Source of the DNA: Seribacter sulfatis
GTDB lineage: Bacteria; Verrucomicrobiota; Verrucomicrobiia; Opitutales; Seribacteraceae
DNA length: 26,330 nt
Reading direction: 5' to 3'
Assembly (NCBI RefSeq): GCF_964187635.1
Contig: NZ_CAXLMO010000033.1
Span: forward strand, 1 to 26,330
Shown: piece after piece, positions 1 to 7,796 of the stretch
How positions within the stretch are numbered: position 1 is the first letter of the stretch
Layout: each line of letters starts with the position of its first letter
Notes under the pieces: generated by a model
Told to the model about the DNA's origin: nothing
Databases searched by the model: none
Seen by the model: only the letters and a program-made list of their open reading frames with translations
Translations under genes and position numbers: made by a program

Positions 1-264
1 GAAGAAGGTATGGTGGTAGGTATCAAAGCCGACATCTTCCAAATCATTATGCTTACCTCCAGCCCGGATGCATTTTTGTGTGTCAGTGGCTCTTTTAAAA
101 GGTGCCTTTTGATCTCCGAGGAAATAGGGGACGAATTGATTCATCCCTGCATTGGTAAATAAAAGGTTTGGAGATTCTGGTAGCAGGGAAGCTGAGTTTA
201 CGACCTGATGCTCTTTGGATGCAAAAAAATCGAGAAAGGATTGACGGATTTCGTGGGCTTTCAT
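1..264 (-). CDS. alaS: Alanyl-tRNA synthetase, N-terminal part (runs off the window)
   Basis: This is the first 88 codons of a class II alanyl-tRNA synthetase, which charges tRNA-Ala in the cytoplasm. The translation from the ATG at 264 begins MKAHEIRQSFLDFFASKEHQ. It continues with the family landmarks LLFTNAGMNQFVPYF (motif 1 region), QKCIRAGGKHNDLEDVG and YHHTFF, which match the start of bacterial AlaS catalytic domains. The frame is open to the window edge, so the rest of the aminoacylation, editing and C-Ala domains lies outside. It starts 18 bases after the leuB stop on the same strand, so the two are probably cotranscribed. I see no Shine-Dalgarno sequence before the ATG. Identity is secure; only the missing 3' part is unknown. 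Confidence 0.95.
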   Translation of the reverse strand, partial: MKAHEIRQSFLDFFASKEHQVVNSASLLPESPNLLFTNAGMNQFVPYFLGDQKAPFKRATDTQKCIRAGGKHNDLEDVGFDTYHHTFF

Positions 265-282
265 GGGGCCGGTATGGGTGGT

Positions 283-1386
283 TTATTGGAGTCGGTTGAG
301 GATGCTTTTTCCCATTTCCTCACTGCCTACCGATTTCCCGCCTTGGGCGATATCCCCCGTACGAAGTCCAGAACGGATGGTTTCCTTGACTGCATTTTCG
401 ATTGCCGTGGCCGCTTCTTCCAATCCAAAACTGTAGCGGAGCATGAGGGCGGCACTTAGTATTTGAGCGCAGGGATTCGCGACTCCTTGTCCGGCAATGT
501 CGGGTGCAGTACCACCTGCAGGTTCGTACAAACCGAAGGGCAGTCCTTGGCTGTTTTTCTGGGTGCCAAGGGAGGCGGAGGCAAGCATGCCTAAAGAACC
601 GCAAATCACCGCGAGTTCGTCGGAGAGAATATCTCCAAACATATTTTCGGTAAGAAGGACGTCGAATTGATTAGGGTCGCGGACGAGTTGCATCGCCGCA
701 TTATCCACATACATATGAGTAAGTTCAATGTCGGGGTTGTGTTTTTGTACGCAATTTACCACCACTTCACGCCACAGGACGGAGGTTTCAAGCACATTGG
801 CTTTATCGACAGAACAAATTCTACCGTCACGCAGAGAGGCGGCTTTTATGGCTAGTTCAGTGATTCGTTCAATTTCACTGGTGCGGTATACCATGGTATC
901 AATTGCCAATTTTTCACCATTGTCCAAGGTCTTCGTTTCCTTGGGCTGTCCGAAGTAGATCCCTCCTGTCAGTTCCCTTACGCACAAGGTGTCTATCCCG
1001 TTGGCCACTGTATCGGCCCGAAGGGGGGAAAGATCGGATAGTTCCGGATAAAGATTGCCCGGTCTTAGATTGGCAAAAAGTTCAAAAGCTTTTCGAATGG
1101 GAAGGAGGGCTGCACGCTCGGGCTGTTCTTTGGGGGGGAGGTTTTCCCATTTGGGGCCGCCCACAGAACCAAAAAGAATGGCATCCACTTCCTTACATGC
1201 ATTAAGAGTCGAATCAGGAAGTGCCTTCCCGTGGTTATCGATTCCGATTCCCCCCACATCGTGATTGCTTGTTTCAATCGAGAAATCGTGAAGATTTCCA
1301 AGCTTTTGGAGCACTGTAAGAGCGATCTCCATGACTTCCGGGCCGATCCCGTCGCCGGGTAGAGTTGTGAATCGTAATGTTTTCAT
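283..1386 (-). CDS. leuB: 3-isopropylmalate dehydrogenase
   Basis: LeuB catalyses the NAD-dependent oxidative decarboxylation of 3-isopropylmalate in leucine biosynthesis. The 367-residue product has the family signatures in order: LPGDGIGPEV at the N-terminus, GSVGGPKW, the arginine-bearing ELFANLRPGNLYPE, VRELTGGIYFGQPK, VDKANVLETSVLWREV, YVDNAAMQLVRDP and the nucleotide-binding GLYEPAGGTAPDIAGQG. These distinguish it from isocitrate dehydrogenase. The reading frame extends upstream to 1425, but the ATG at 1386 (MKTLRFTTLPGDG) gives the normal LeuB N-terminus, so I chose it. No Shine-Dalgarno sequence is visible. It lies 18 bases before alaS on the same strand and is divergent from nusA. 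No other leucine-pathway genes are in the window. Confidence 0.95.
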   Translation of the reverse strand: MKTLRFTTLPGDGIGPEVMEIALTVLQKLGNLHDFSIETSNHDVGGIGIDNHGKALPDSTLNACKEVDAILFGSVGGPKWENLPPKEQPERAALLPIRKAFELFANLRPGNLYPELSDLSPLRADTVANGIDTLCVRELTGGIYFGQPKETKTLDNGEKLAIDTMVYRTSEIERITELAIKAASLRDGRICSVDKANVLETSVLWREVVVNCVQKHNPDIELTHMYVDNAAMQLVRDPNQFDVLLTENMFGDILSDELAVICGSLGMLASASLGTQKNSQGLPFGLYEPAGGTAPDIAGQGVANPCAQILSAALMLRYSFGLEEAATAIENAVKETIRSGLRTGDIAQGGKSVGSEEMGKSILNRLQ

Positions 1387-1442
1387 CAAAACGAGCATAG
1401 ATAATGTTTCATGGCAAACCTGCAACGCTGAAAACTAGACGC

Positions 1443-1471
1443 CTATTAATAAGACATGAAATCATTGACAA
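1443..1471 (-). promoter_or_regulatory. Candidate leuB promoter
   Basis: On the minus strand, TTGTCA (1471-1466) is followed after 17 bases by TAATAG (1448-1443). The -35 matches the sigma-70 consensus at five of six positions; the -10 is mediocre. Transcription would start about 50 bases before the leuB ATG. The -35 box overlaps the nusA -35 box on the other strand. This is a sequence-match prediction only. Confidence 0.4.
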
Positions 1472-1492
1472 AATCGTCCCCTTGGGTATGGT
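1465..1492 (+). promoter_or_regulatory. Candidate promoter for nusA-infB-rbfA
   Basis: A consensus -35 TTGACA (1465-1470) is followed after 16 bases by TATGGT (1487-1492), a reasonable sigma-70 -10. Initiation near 1500 would give a leader of about 80 bases that contains the terminator hairpin at 1524-1546. It is the only consensus-quality promoter I see between leuB and nusA. Confidence 0.55.
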
Positions 1493-1523
1493 AAGAATTT
1501 CATTTCAGTCTCAACCTCGAAAG

Positions 1524-1546
1524 AGCGAGCCCTGCTCGCTTTTTTT
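1524..1546 (+). terminator. Intrinsic terminator (attenuator) in the nusA leader
   Basis: A perfect 7-bp stem AGCGAGC/GCTCGCT (1524-1530 and 1534-1540) with a CCT loop is followed directly by a T run (1540-1546, then G and four more T). This is a textbook intrinsic terminator. It sits between the best promoter candidate (1465-1492) and the nusA ATG at 1579. No gene is visible between promoter and hairpin, so it is best read as a leader attenuator. A competing pairing, CTCG (1516-1519) with CGAG (1526-1529), would disrupt the terminator stem and could act as a weak antiterminator. Confidence 0.7.
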
Positions 1547-1578
1547 GTTTTAAAATAACCCACCTAAAATAATCAATC

Positions 1579-2862
1579 ATGAGTAGCGAAATCCTCGCAG
1601 TTCTTGAATACATGGAAAAAGAAAAGGGCATCAGTCGTGAAGACATGATCGCCACGATTGAGAGTGCCATTAAGACGGCCGCCGAGAGAGGAGTCAATTC
1701 TTCTGGAGATGTGCGAGTTGATATTAGTGCCAAAACGGGGGCGATGAAGGCATGGTCCCGTTTGGAAGTGGTGGAATCAGTCTCAGATACTTTCTGTGAA
1801 ATTCATCTTGATAAAGCACGTCTGTATGCGGAAAGTCCTCAGGTTGGTGACTTCGTGGAGCGCGAATTGGACCCCTCTTATTTGGGCCGAATTGCTGCCA
1901 AAACTGCCGAGCAAGCAATTAAACAAAGACTGCGGCAATTTGAAAAAGAACATATTTACGATGAATTTAGAGATCAAGTTGGTAACCTGGTAACGGGTAT
2001 TGTCCGTCGTAAGGATCGCGGTGACTTAGTTGTTGAGGTAGGGAAAGCAGAAGCATTGCTACCATGGCGCGAAAGAGTGCCAGGTGAGGATTGGGTTCCA
2101 GGAGAGCGTATTCGTTGCTTGCTGAATAAGCTCGAGCAGCATGGCCGTGGCCCGGAATTGATTTTGAGCCGATCCAGTCTTAATTTTGTTCGAAAGCTTT
2201 TCGACATGGAAGTAGCAGAGATCGCAGACGGAACCGTTACTTTGGCAGCAATGGCAAGGGAGCCCGGTTACCGGACTAAAGTTTGTGTGCGTAGTACTGA
2301 CCCCAAGGTGGATCCAGTGGGTGCTTGTGTGGGAGCACGCGGTGCACGAGTGAAAAGCATTGTTCGAGAAATGAACGGTGAAAAAGTGGATATTGTTCGA
2401 TGGTTTGAAGACCCGATTGAACAATTAGCGGAGGCTCTCAAACCTGCTATTCCTCAGAATGTTACTTTAGATCGAGAAAAAAGAAGAATGTATTTTGAGG
2501 TGGTTGAAGACGATCTTTCTGTGGCAATTGGCCGAAAAGGAATCAATGCCCGTCTCACATCCAGACTATTGGGCTGGAAGCTCGATATTGGGAAAGTGGT
2601 GGTCAAGCAAGTTGGGTTTGATGAAAGAAAGAGCAAAGCAGCAGATGCGCTAACCTCTGTCGGAATCGAATTTGAAGTGGCGGACCGTTTGGTTGCATTT
2701 GGTTTAGTCAGTCCGGAAGCATTTGAAGGAGTAACTGCAGAGGACTTAGTCGGACTTGGTTTCGAGCAAGAGACAGCTGATACTATCCTCGATAAAGTTT
2801 CCTCCGAGGAAGAAGTTGATTCTCCTAGCCCTGAATCAAATTCTGAAGAACAGGAATCTTAA
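1579..2862 (+). CDS. nusA: Transcription termination/antitermination factor NusA
   Basis: NusA binds RNA polymerase and nascent RNA, modulating pausing, intrinsic termination and antitermination. The 427-residue product has the N-terminal RNAP-binding domain (about 1-125), an S1 domain (about 134-190, GNLVTGIVRRKDRGDLVVEV) and two KH domains (GACVGARGARVKSIVREMNG and VAIGRKGINARLTSRLLGWK). It then has one C-terminal helical acidic-repeat-like unit (about 355-407) and an acidic tail. It is shorter than E. coli NusA (495 residues), which has two C-terminal repeats. The ATG at 1579 is the start of the conserved N-terminus; no Shine-Dalgarno is visible. It is the first gene of nusA-infB-rbfA. The rimP gene that usually precedes nusA is absent here. 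The leader terminator upstream suggests control by attenuation. Confidence 0.96.
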   Translation: MSSEILAVLEYMEKEKGISREDMIATIESAIKTAAERGVNSSGDVRVDISAKTGAMKAWSRLEVVESVSDTFCEIHLDKARLYAESPQVGDFVERELDPSYLGRIAAKTAEQAIKQRLRQFEKEHIYDEFRDQVGNLVTGIVRRKDRGDLVVEVGKAEALLPWRERVPGEDWVPGERIRCLLNKLEQHGRGPELILSRSSLNFVRKLFDMEVAEIADGTVTLAAMAREPGYRTKVCVRSTDPKVDPVGACVGARGARVKSIVREMNGEKVDIVRWFEDPIEQLAEALKPAIPQNVTLDREKRRMYFEVVEDDLSVAIGRKGINARLTSRLLGWKLDIGKVVVKQVGFDERKSKAADALTSVGIEFEVADRLVAFGLVSPEAFEGVTAEDLVGLGFEQETADTILDKVSSEEEVDSPSPESNSEEQES

Positions 2863-2886
2863 AACTTACCTATCTTTTAAATATTT

Positions 2887-5223
2887 ATGAGTGTACGTGT
2901 TCACGCAATTGCGAAGGAAGTCAATAAATCAAGTAAGGAGCTTATTGAAATTCTTACCGCTCGTGGGTATGACATTAAAAGCGCATCAGCCTCTATCGAT
3001 AATATTACCGCTCAGTCCATCATCGATGAATTTGCAGTTGAAAAACCAATTGAGGCTCAAGAAGAGTCAAAACCAGAGGCAGCAGAGAGCGTAGTTGAAA
3101 AAAACACCAAGGAACCTTCGAAAAAAGCACCTATTGTAAGAAGTAAAGCGGATCTCGATGCCGAAAAGAAGGAAAAGGAGGATGCCGAGCAAAAAGAAAA
3201 GGCTAAACTTCTTAAATCGGAACCCGTTCAACCTGTTCCGGTAGTAAGCAATGCACCTTCTCTTCCTCCTCCTCCTGTGACTCGGGCTAACGCGCCGCCT
3301 CCACCCCCTTCCACAGCTGGTAAGTCAGGTGTTCCGTCTCCCCCGTCTCCGATTTCTTCGGATACTCCGGTTGAGTCGAAAGAGGTCAGCAATGATTCGG
3401 CCACCTCTGATGATGATGTGGTTGTTGAAGGGAATTTAATTTTAATCAAGCCTCCAATCGTGGTGCGTGATTTTGCTACTTTCATTGGCTTGAAGCCTTT
3501 CCAATTAATTTCCGAATTAATGGAAATGGGAATTTTTGCCTCAATGAATCAAACGATTGAGGAAGATGTAGCTCGAAAAATAGCCAAAATCAAAGGTTTT
3601 GAACTCGAGATTCGACATCGTGGTGAAAAAGTGGAAGCTGCTGCACCCAAGAAAAAAGTGGTGGTGGATGAGAATGATGAAAAGTTTCTCAAACCACGTT
3701 CACCAGTAGTTTGTATCTTGGGGCATGTTGATCATGGTAAAACAACTTTGCTGGATACAATCAGGAAAGCAAATGTAGTGGAGGGAGAAGCGGGCGGAAT
3801 TACTCAACACGTTGGAGCTTATCAAATTGAGCATAAAGACCAAAAAATTACATTTCTTGATACTCCTGGACATGCTGCTTTTTCGAAGATTCGAGAAAGA
3901 GGTGCAAATTTAACTGATGTATCCGTTTTAGTTGTGGCCGCCGATGATGGCTTTATGCCCCAAACGGACGAAGCTTTAAAATTTGCCCAGCGGGCACAGG
4001 GTACCCTTGTTGTTGCGATTAATAAAATGGACGCCAAGGGTGCAGATCAGGAAAAAGTAAAAACCCAAATGCAGGAGAGATCAATTCCCTCTGAAGATTG
4101 GGGTGGCGAGGTGGTAACTGTTCCTATTTCCGCTTTAAAGGGTGACGGAGTGGATGATCTGCTTGATATGATTTTATTACAGGCCGAATTGATGGAATTG
4201 AAGGCCAATCCTGAAGCTGAAACTGGAGGAGTTATTGTGGAGGCACGCCAAGAAGTCGGTCGTGGTCCTACCGCCACTGTTATTGTGCAAAAGGGTACTC
4301 TCAAAATTGGAGACGCGATTCATTGTGGTTCTGTTTATTGTAAAGTAAAGGCGATGATTGATGACCAAGGTCAACAGGTCAAGCAAGCACCCCCTTCTAC
4401 TCCGGTCAATATTTTGGGATGGTCAGGTGTACCTGACTCGGGGGGAATATTTGCCCGTTCCAAGAATGAACGCGAGGCCCGAAGAGAAGCCGAAGAGTCT
4501 GAGCAATTGTCCAAGCAAGTGGTGGTGGTTCCCGAAGAAGAAGAAGAGGGTGGTGAACCTGCGGTAACTGGTGTGGATGCTTTATTTGCGGCCATTTCCC
4601 GAAGTAAATCTGCCGCTTACCGTGTAATCCTGAAGGCAGATGTTGGAGGTTCTCTTGAGGCATTACGTGAGACTTTGGAACTAATCACCAGTGATAAGGT
4701 ATTACTCGAAATTCTTCAGTCTGATGTGGGGCAGATTACTAAAAACGACATCAAGATGGCTAATACTTCCGGTGCTGATGTAATTGGTTTTAATGTTAAA
4801 ATGGAAAACGGAGTCATGGGAGATGCGAAACACCAAGACGTTAAAGTTTTCCAAAACAGCATTATTTACGAAATAATTGACTTGGTTAAAGACAACATGG
4901 CAGAATTGCTCGAGCCAGAACTAGTTGAAAAGAAAACTGGTCGTGCTGAAATTCGCCAAGTATTCAAGGTTAGTAAAGGACGGACTGTTGCAGGTTCAAT
5001 GGTAATGGAGGGTTCAATTATTCGTAATAAAGGCGCTCGTCTTGTTCGTAAGGGCAAGGTTTTGGCGGAAGGGAAAATTGAGACACTTAAACGATTTAAG
5101 GACGATGCTACGGAAGTAAAAGCTGGATTTGAATGTGGTATTCGCTTGGATTCTTTTGATGAATATGAAGAAGGCGATATGATCGAGACTTTTGAAGTCG
5201 AAAAGATCCGTCCTTCTTTATAA
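2887..5223 (+). CDS. infB: Translation initiation factor IF-2
   Basis: IF-2 is the GTPase that places initiator fMet-tRNA on the 30S subunit and promotes subunit joining. The 778-residue product has an N-terminal IF2_N helical domain (about 1-52), then a low-complexity Lys/Glu- and Pro-rich linker (about 55-180, with runs of consecutive prolines). A second IF2_N-like segment (about 190-245) precedes the G domain. The G motifs are intact: GHVDHGKT (279-286), GGITQ, DTPGH (from 325), NKMD (from 379) and SAL. Domains II to IV follow, with KADVGGSLEALRETL and a C-terminal FECGIRL segment. An acidic PEEEEEGG insert lies before domain III. It starts 24 bases after nusA and ends 15 bases before rbfA, as in the classical operon. 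No Shine-Dalgarno precedes the ATG. Confidence 0.97.
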   Translation: MSVRVHAIAKEVNKSSKELIEILTARGYDIKSASASIDNITAQSIIDEFAVEKPIEAQEESKPEAAESVVEKNTKEPSKKAPIVRSKADLDAEKKEKEDAEQKEKAKLLKSEPVQPVPVVSNAPSLPPPPVTRANAPPPPPSTAGKSGVPSPPSPISSDTPVESKEVSNDSATSDDDVVVEGNLILIKPPIVVRDFATFIGLKPFQLISELMEMGIFASMNQTIEEDVARKIAKIKGFELEIRHRGEKVEAAAPKKKVVVDENDEKFLKPRSPVVCILGHVDHGKTTLLDTIRKANVVEGEAGGITQHVGAYQIEHKDQKITFLDTPGHAAFSKIRERGANLTDVSVLVVAADDGFMPQTDEALKFAQRAQGTLVVAINKMDAKGADQEKVKTQMQERSIPSEDWGGEVVTVPISALKGDGVDDLLDMILLQAELMELKANPEAETGGVIVEARQEVGRGPTATVIVQKGTLKIGDAIHCGSVYCKVKAMIDDQGQQVKQAPPSTPVNILGWSGVPDSGGIFARSKNEREARREAEESEQLSKQVVVVPEEEEEGGEPAVTGVDALFAAISRSKSAAYRVILKADVGGSLEALRETLELITSDKVLLEILQSDVGQITKNDIKMANTSGADVIGFNVKMENGVMGDAKHQDVKVFQNSIIYEIIDLVKDNMAELLEPELVEKKTGRAEIRQVFKVSKGRTVAGSMVMEGSIIRNKGARLVRKGKVLAEGKIETLKRFKDDATEVKAGFECGIRLDSFDEYEEGDMIETFEVEKIRPSL

Positions 5224-5238
5224 TCCAAAATTTTTGAT

Positions 5239-5604
5239 ATGAGCCTGCGCCTAGCTCGGGTTAATGAGTTAATCAAGAGAGAAATTGGTAATTTCTTGAG
5301 AAGACGTTACCGTTCAGAAACTGTTTGTTGGACCATTACGGGTGTGGATGTATCTGCAGACCTACGAAATGGTACGGTAGGGTATTCTGTTATTGGTGAT
5401 GAATTAAAAGCACGAGAAGCCCAGTTGTTTTTTCGTAAGCATACCGGGGAAATTCGTAAAGAAGTGAGTAAGCATGTCATTCTTAAATATTCTCCCAAAT
5501 TAACTTTTACTCAGGATTTTGGAATTGAACGTGGAAATCGAGTGATGGAGATTCTTGATGATTTAGAGGCGGATGACTCCAACCCTTCACCCGAAGAGGT
5601 GTGA
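5239..5604 (+). CDS. rbfA: Ribosome-binding factor A
   Basis: RbfA is a small KH-type protein that assists late maturation of 16S rRNA and the 30S subunit, notably in the cold. The 121-residue product starts MSLRLARVNELIKREIGNFL, the typical RbfA helix 1. It contains the expected ITGVDVSADLRNGTVGYSV strand region, followed by the LKYSPKLTFTQDFGIERGNR segment that corresponds to the conserved R.P.L.F..D motif region. The acidic tail is short. It follows infB by 15 bases, which is the usual neighbour order and supports the assignment. It is the last gene of the operon and is followed by a hairpin with a T-rich tail. Confidence 0.9.
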   Translation: MSLRLARVNELIKREIGNFLRRRYRSETVCWTITGVDVSADLRNGTVGYSVIGDELKAREAQLFFRKHTGEIRKEVSKHVILKYSPKLTFTQDFGIERGNRVMEILDDLEADDSNPSPEEV

Positions 5605-5605
5605 C

Positions 5606-5666
5606 GTGAGTGGCGCACGTTGTGTCACAACTAAGTGCCGCACTGTCTCACTTGATTCTTGTTTTT
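5606..5666 (+). terminator. Probable terminator after rbfA
   Basis: Immediately after the rbfA stop, GTGAG (5606-5610) can pair with CTCAC (5647-5651). Inside this, GGCGCAC and GTGCC can pair imperfectly, and GTTGTG-T-CACAAC forms an inner inverted repeat (5619-5631). A T-rich stretch (TTGATTCTTGTTTTTT) follows. The long, bulged hairpin and T tract fit a terminator separating the nusA operon from dnaK, but the outer stem is imperfect. Confidence 0.45.
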
Positions 5667-5680
5667 TATTCGAAAAGTAA

Positions 5681-5698
5681 ACCTTAATTGCGTAAGGT
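5681..5698. promoter_or_regulatory. Inverted repeat upstream of dnaK, possible operator
   Basis: ACCTTA-N6-TAAGGT is a perfect 6-bp inverted repeat 62 bases before the dnaK start. It lies in the 156-base gap where the dnaK promoter should be. It is not CIRCE (TTAGCACTC-N9-GAGTGCTAA) and no sigma-32 -10 (CCCCAT) is evident. A role as a repressor site is inferred from position and symmetry only. The nearest sigma-70-like match, TTGCGT at 5688-5693, overlaps the repeat but has a poor -10. Confidence 0.35.
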
Positions 5699-5760
5699 GC
5701 TTATCAATAGTTACTTAACGAGTTCGATGAATTAGGCGCGAATGTTGCAAAGTAGTAGCC

Positions 5761-7710
5761 GTGAGTAAAATAATAGGAATTGATCTAGGAACAAGTAATT
5801 CATGCATGGCAGTAATGGAAGCCGGCGACGCCAAAGTTATACCAAACGCTGAAGGTGTCCGAACTACTCCATCTATCGTTGCATTTAGTAAGAACGGGGA
5901 ACGCTTGGTTGGACAGGCTGCGAAAAGGCAGGCTGTTACCAATCCAGAAAACACCATTTTTTCTTCTAAAAGACTCATTGGTCGTAAATTTTCTGAAATT
6001 AAGGATGATATTTCCACTCTGCCTTACAAGGTAATTGAAGGAAAGAATGGTGCTGCAGTTATTGAATGTGAGATTGATGGCAAGGCTGAGACTTTCATGC
6101 CTGAACAGATTTCATCGATGATACTTGGAAAGCTAAAGGCAGATGCGGAAGCATACTTGGGTGAACCGGTAACGCAGGCGGTTATTACTGTTCCTGCATA
6201 CTTTAATGATGATCAGAGGCGTGCGACAAAAGATGCCGGTTCAATCGCGGGATTGGAAGTCATGCGTATCATCAACGAACCGACTGCAGCCTCCCTTGCA
6301 TATGGTCTGGATAAAAAAGGGGAAGAGACAATTGCGGTTTATGATTTAGGTGGAGGTACTTTCGATATATCTGTACTCGAGATTGCGGAAGGGGTATTTG
6401 AAGTCAAATCCACGAATGGGGATACTCAGCTTGGAGGCGACAATTGGGATCAAGAGATCATAAATTGGCTGATCAATGAATTTAAAACAGAGCAGGGTAT
6501 TGATTTATCTGGCGATCCAATGGCGATGCAGCGTTTGAAGGAAGAGGCAGAGAAAGCGAAAATGTCGCTATCTTCTTCTCAATCCACAGACATTAATCTT
6601 CCATTTATTACCGCTGATGCCTCAGGACCGAAGCATTTAAATGTTACATTGTCTCGGGCTAAATTGGAGCAAATTTGTGATGATTTATATGCCAGAACTA
6701 AAGGGCCATTTGAGTCCTGTTTAAAAGACTCCGGTCTCAGTATTGGTGATGTTAACAACTTAGTTCTTGTCGGCGGAATGACAAGAAGTCCCAAAATAGT
6801 CGAACTCGCCAAGGAATTGGGTGGAAAAGATCCCAACCAAGGAGTCAACCCGGATGAGGTGGTTGCAATTGGTGCTGCTGTTCAGGGGGCAGTTCTTCAA
6901 GGAGATGTGAATGATGTTCTTTTGCTCGATGTGACACCTCTTACGCTTGGAATCGAAACTGCAGGAGGAGTTTGCACTCCAATGATTGATCGTAACACAA
7001 CAATTCCTACGAAGAAGGCTCAAACTTTTTCTACTGCTGCTGACAGTCAACCCGCAGTCGACATTGTGGTCTTGCAGGGTGAGCGATCAATGTCACAGGA
7101 CAATAAAACATTGGGGACATTTAAGCTCGACGGTATCGCACCTGCTCCGCGAGGAACGCCACAAATAGAAGTGACTTTTGATATCGATGCAAATGGTATT
7201 TTGAATGTGAATGCGAAAGACCAGGGAACGGGGAAAGATCAAAAGATAACGATTTCAGGGTCTTCCAGTATGGATGAAGAAGAGGTAGATCGCCTTCGCA
7301 AGGAAGCGGAAAAATTTGCCGATATCGATAAAGAGAAGAAGGATCAGGTACAGGTCAGGAACGATCTTGATTCCATGGTTTATCAATGTGAAAAGCAACT
7401 GAGCGATCTTGGTGATAAAGCCCCCGATGATTTGAAGGCAAAGATTGATGCCCTGCTTGCTGACACCAAGAAAACATTAGAAAATTCTGGTTCTAGTCTG
7501 GATGAATTAAAGTCCGCAAAAGACTCGCTTCAAAAAGGTTTTGAAGAATTAGGTCAAGAGGTCATGAAGAGTGGAGGAATGCCTGAGGGTGCTCCTGGAG
7601 CTGGACCCGCAGCGGGTGCAGAAGCGCCTCAAGATTCTGAAAAGAAGAAGGATGACGATATTGTGGACGCCGACTTTGAAGTGGTGGACGACGAAAAAGA
7701 AAAAAGTTAA
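5761..7710 (+). CDS. dnaK: Chaperone DnaK (Hsp70)
   Basis: DnaK is the ATP-dependent cytoplasmic Hsp70 chaperone that binds exposed hydrophobic peptides together with DnaJ and GrpE. The 649-residue product has the phosphate-1 loop IGIDLGTSNSC (5-15), the phosphate-2 segment VYDLGGGTFDIS (193-204) and the adenosine motif LVGGMTRSP (336-344). The interdomain linker DVLLLDVTP is at 385-393, followed by the substrate-binding domain and helical lid. The tail is Gly/Ala-rich and ends with the usual DIVDADFEVVDD motif. The start is a GTG at 5761; upstream frames give no conserved extension, and no Shine-Dalgarno is visible. grpE and dnaJ are not adjacent; instead groES-groEL follow 86 bases downstream. 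The only non-routine point is GGDNWD at 225-230, where many DnaKs have GGDDFD. Confidence 0.97.
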   Translation: MSKIIGIDLGTSNSCMAVMEAGDAKVIPNAEGVRTTPSIVAFSKNGERLVGQAAKRQAVTNPENTIFSSKRLIGRKFSEIKDDISTLPYKVIEGKNGAAVIECEIDGKAETFMPEQISSMILGKLKADAEAYLGEPVTQAVITVPAYFNDDQRRATKDAGSIAGLEVMRIINEPTAASLAYGLDKKGEETIAVYDLGGGTFDISVLEIAEGVFEVKSTNGDTQLGGDNWDQEIINWLINEFKTEQGIDLSGDPMAMQRLKEEAEKAKMSLSSSQSTDINLPFITADASGPKHLNVTLSRAKLEQICDDLYARTKGPFESCLKDSGLSIGDVNNLVLVGGMTRSPKIVELAKELGGKDPNQGVNPDEVVAIGAAVQGAVLQGDVNDVLLLDVTPLTLGIETAGGVCTPMIDRNTTIPTKKAQTFSTAADSQPAVDIVVLQGERSMSQDNKTLGTFKLDGIAPAPRGTPQIEVTFDIDANGILNVNAKDQGTGKDQKITISGSSSMDEEEVDRLRKEAEKFADIDKEKKDQVQVRNDLDSMVYQCEKQLSDLGDKAPDDLKAKIDALLADTKKTLENSGSSLDELKSAKDSLQKGFEELGQEVMKSGGMPEGAPGAGPAAGAEAPQDSEKKKDDDIVDADFEVVDDEKEKS

Positions 7711-7727
7711 TTTTATTGGATTTCTAC

Positions 7728-7747
7728 CTAAGAATTTTCTTACTTAG
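7728..7747. promoter_or_regulatory. Inverted repeat upstream of groES, possible operator
   Basis: CTAAG (7728-7732) and CTTAG (7743-7747) flank an A/T-rich centre. An overlapping alternative is TAAGAA-TT-TTCTTA (7729-7742). It lies about 50 bases before groES in the 86-base dnaK-groES gap, upstream of a TATAAC (7770-7775) that could be a -10. It is not CIRCE and lacks a clear T tract, so it reads more as a possible operator or mRNA hairpin than a terminator. Confidence 0.3.
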
Positions 7748-7796
7748 TATCCATAACCCTAAAATCTAGTATAACCTAACCAAAAACAAAAGGAAT

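Noticed and set aside
1500..1546. A small RNA gene before nusA
   Set aside because: The stretch between the candidate promoter and hairpin is only about 45 bases with no other structure, so a leader attenuator is simpler.
5605..5760. CIRCE or sigma-32 promoter before dnaK
   Set aside because: No TTAGCACTC-N9-GAGTGCTAA or CTTGAA/CCCCAT pair is present. The TTGCGT at 5688 lacks a good -10.
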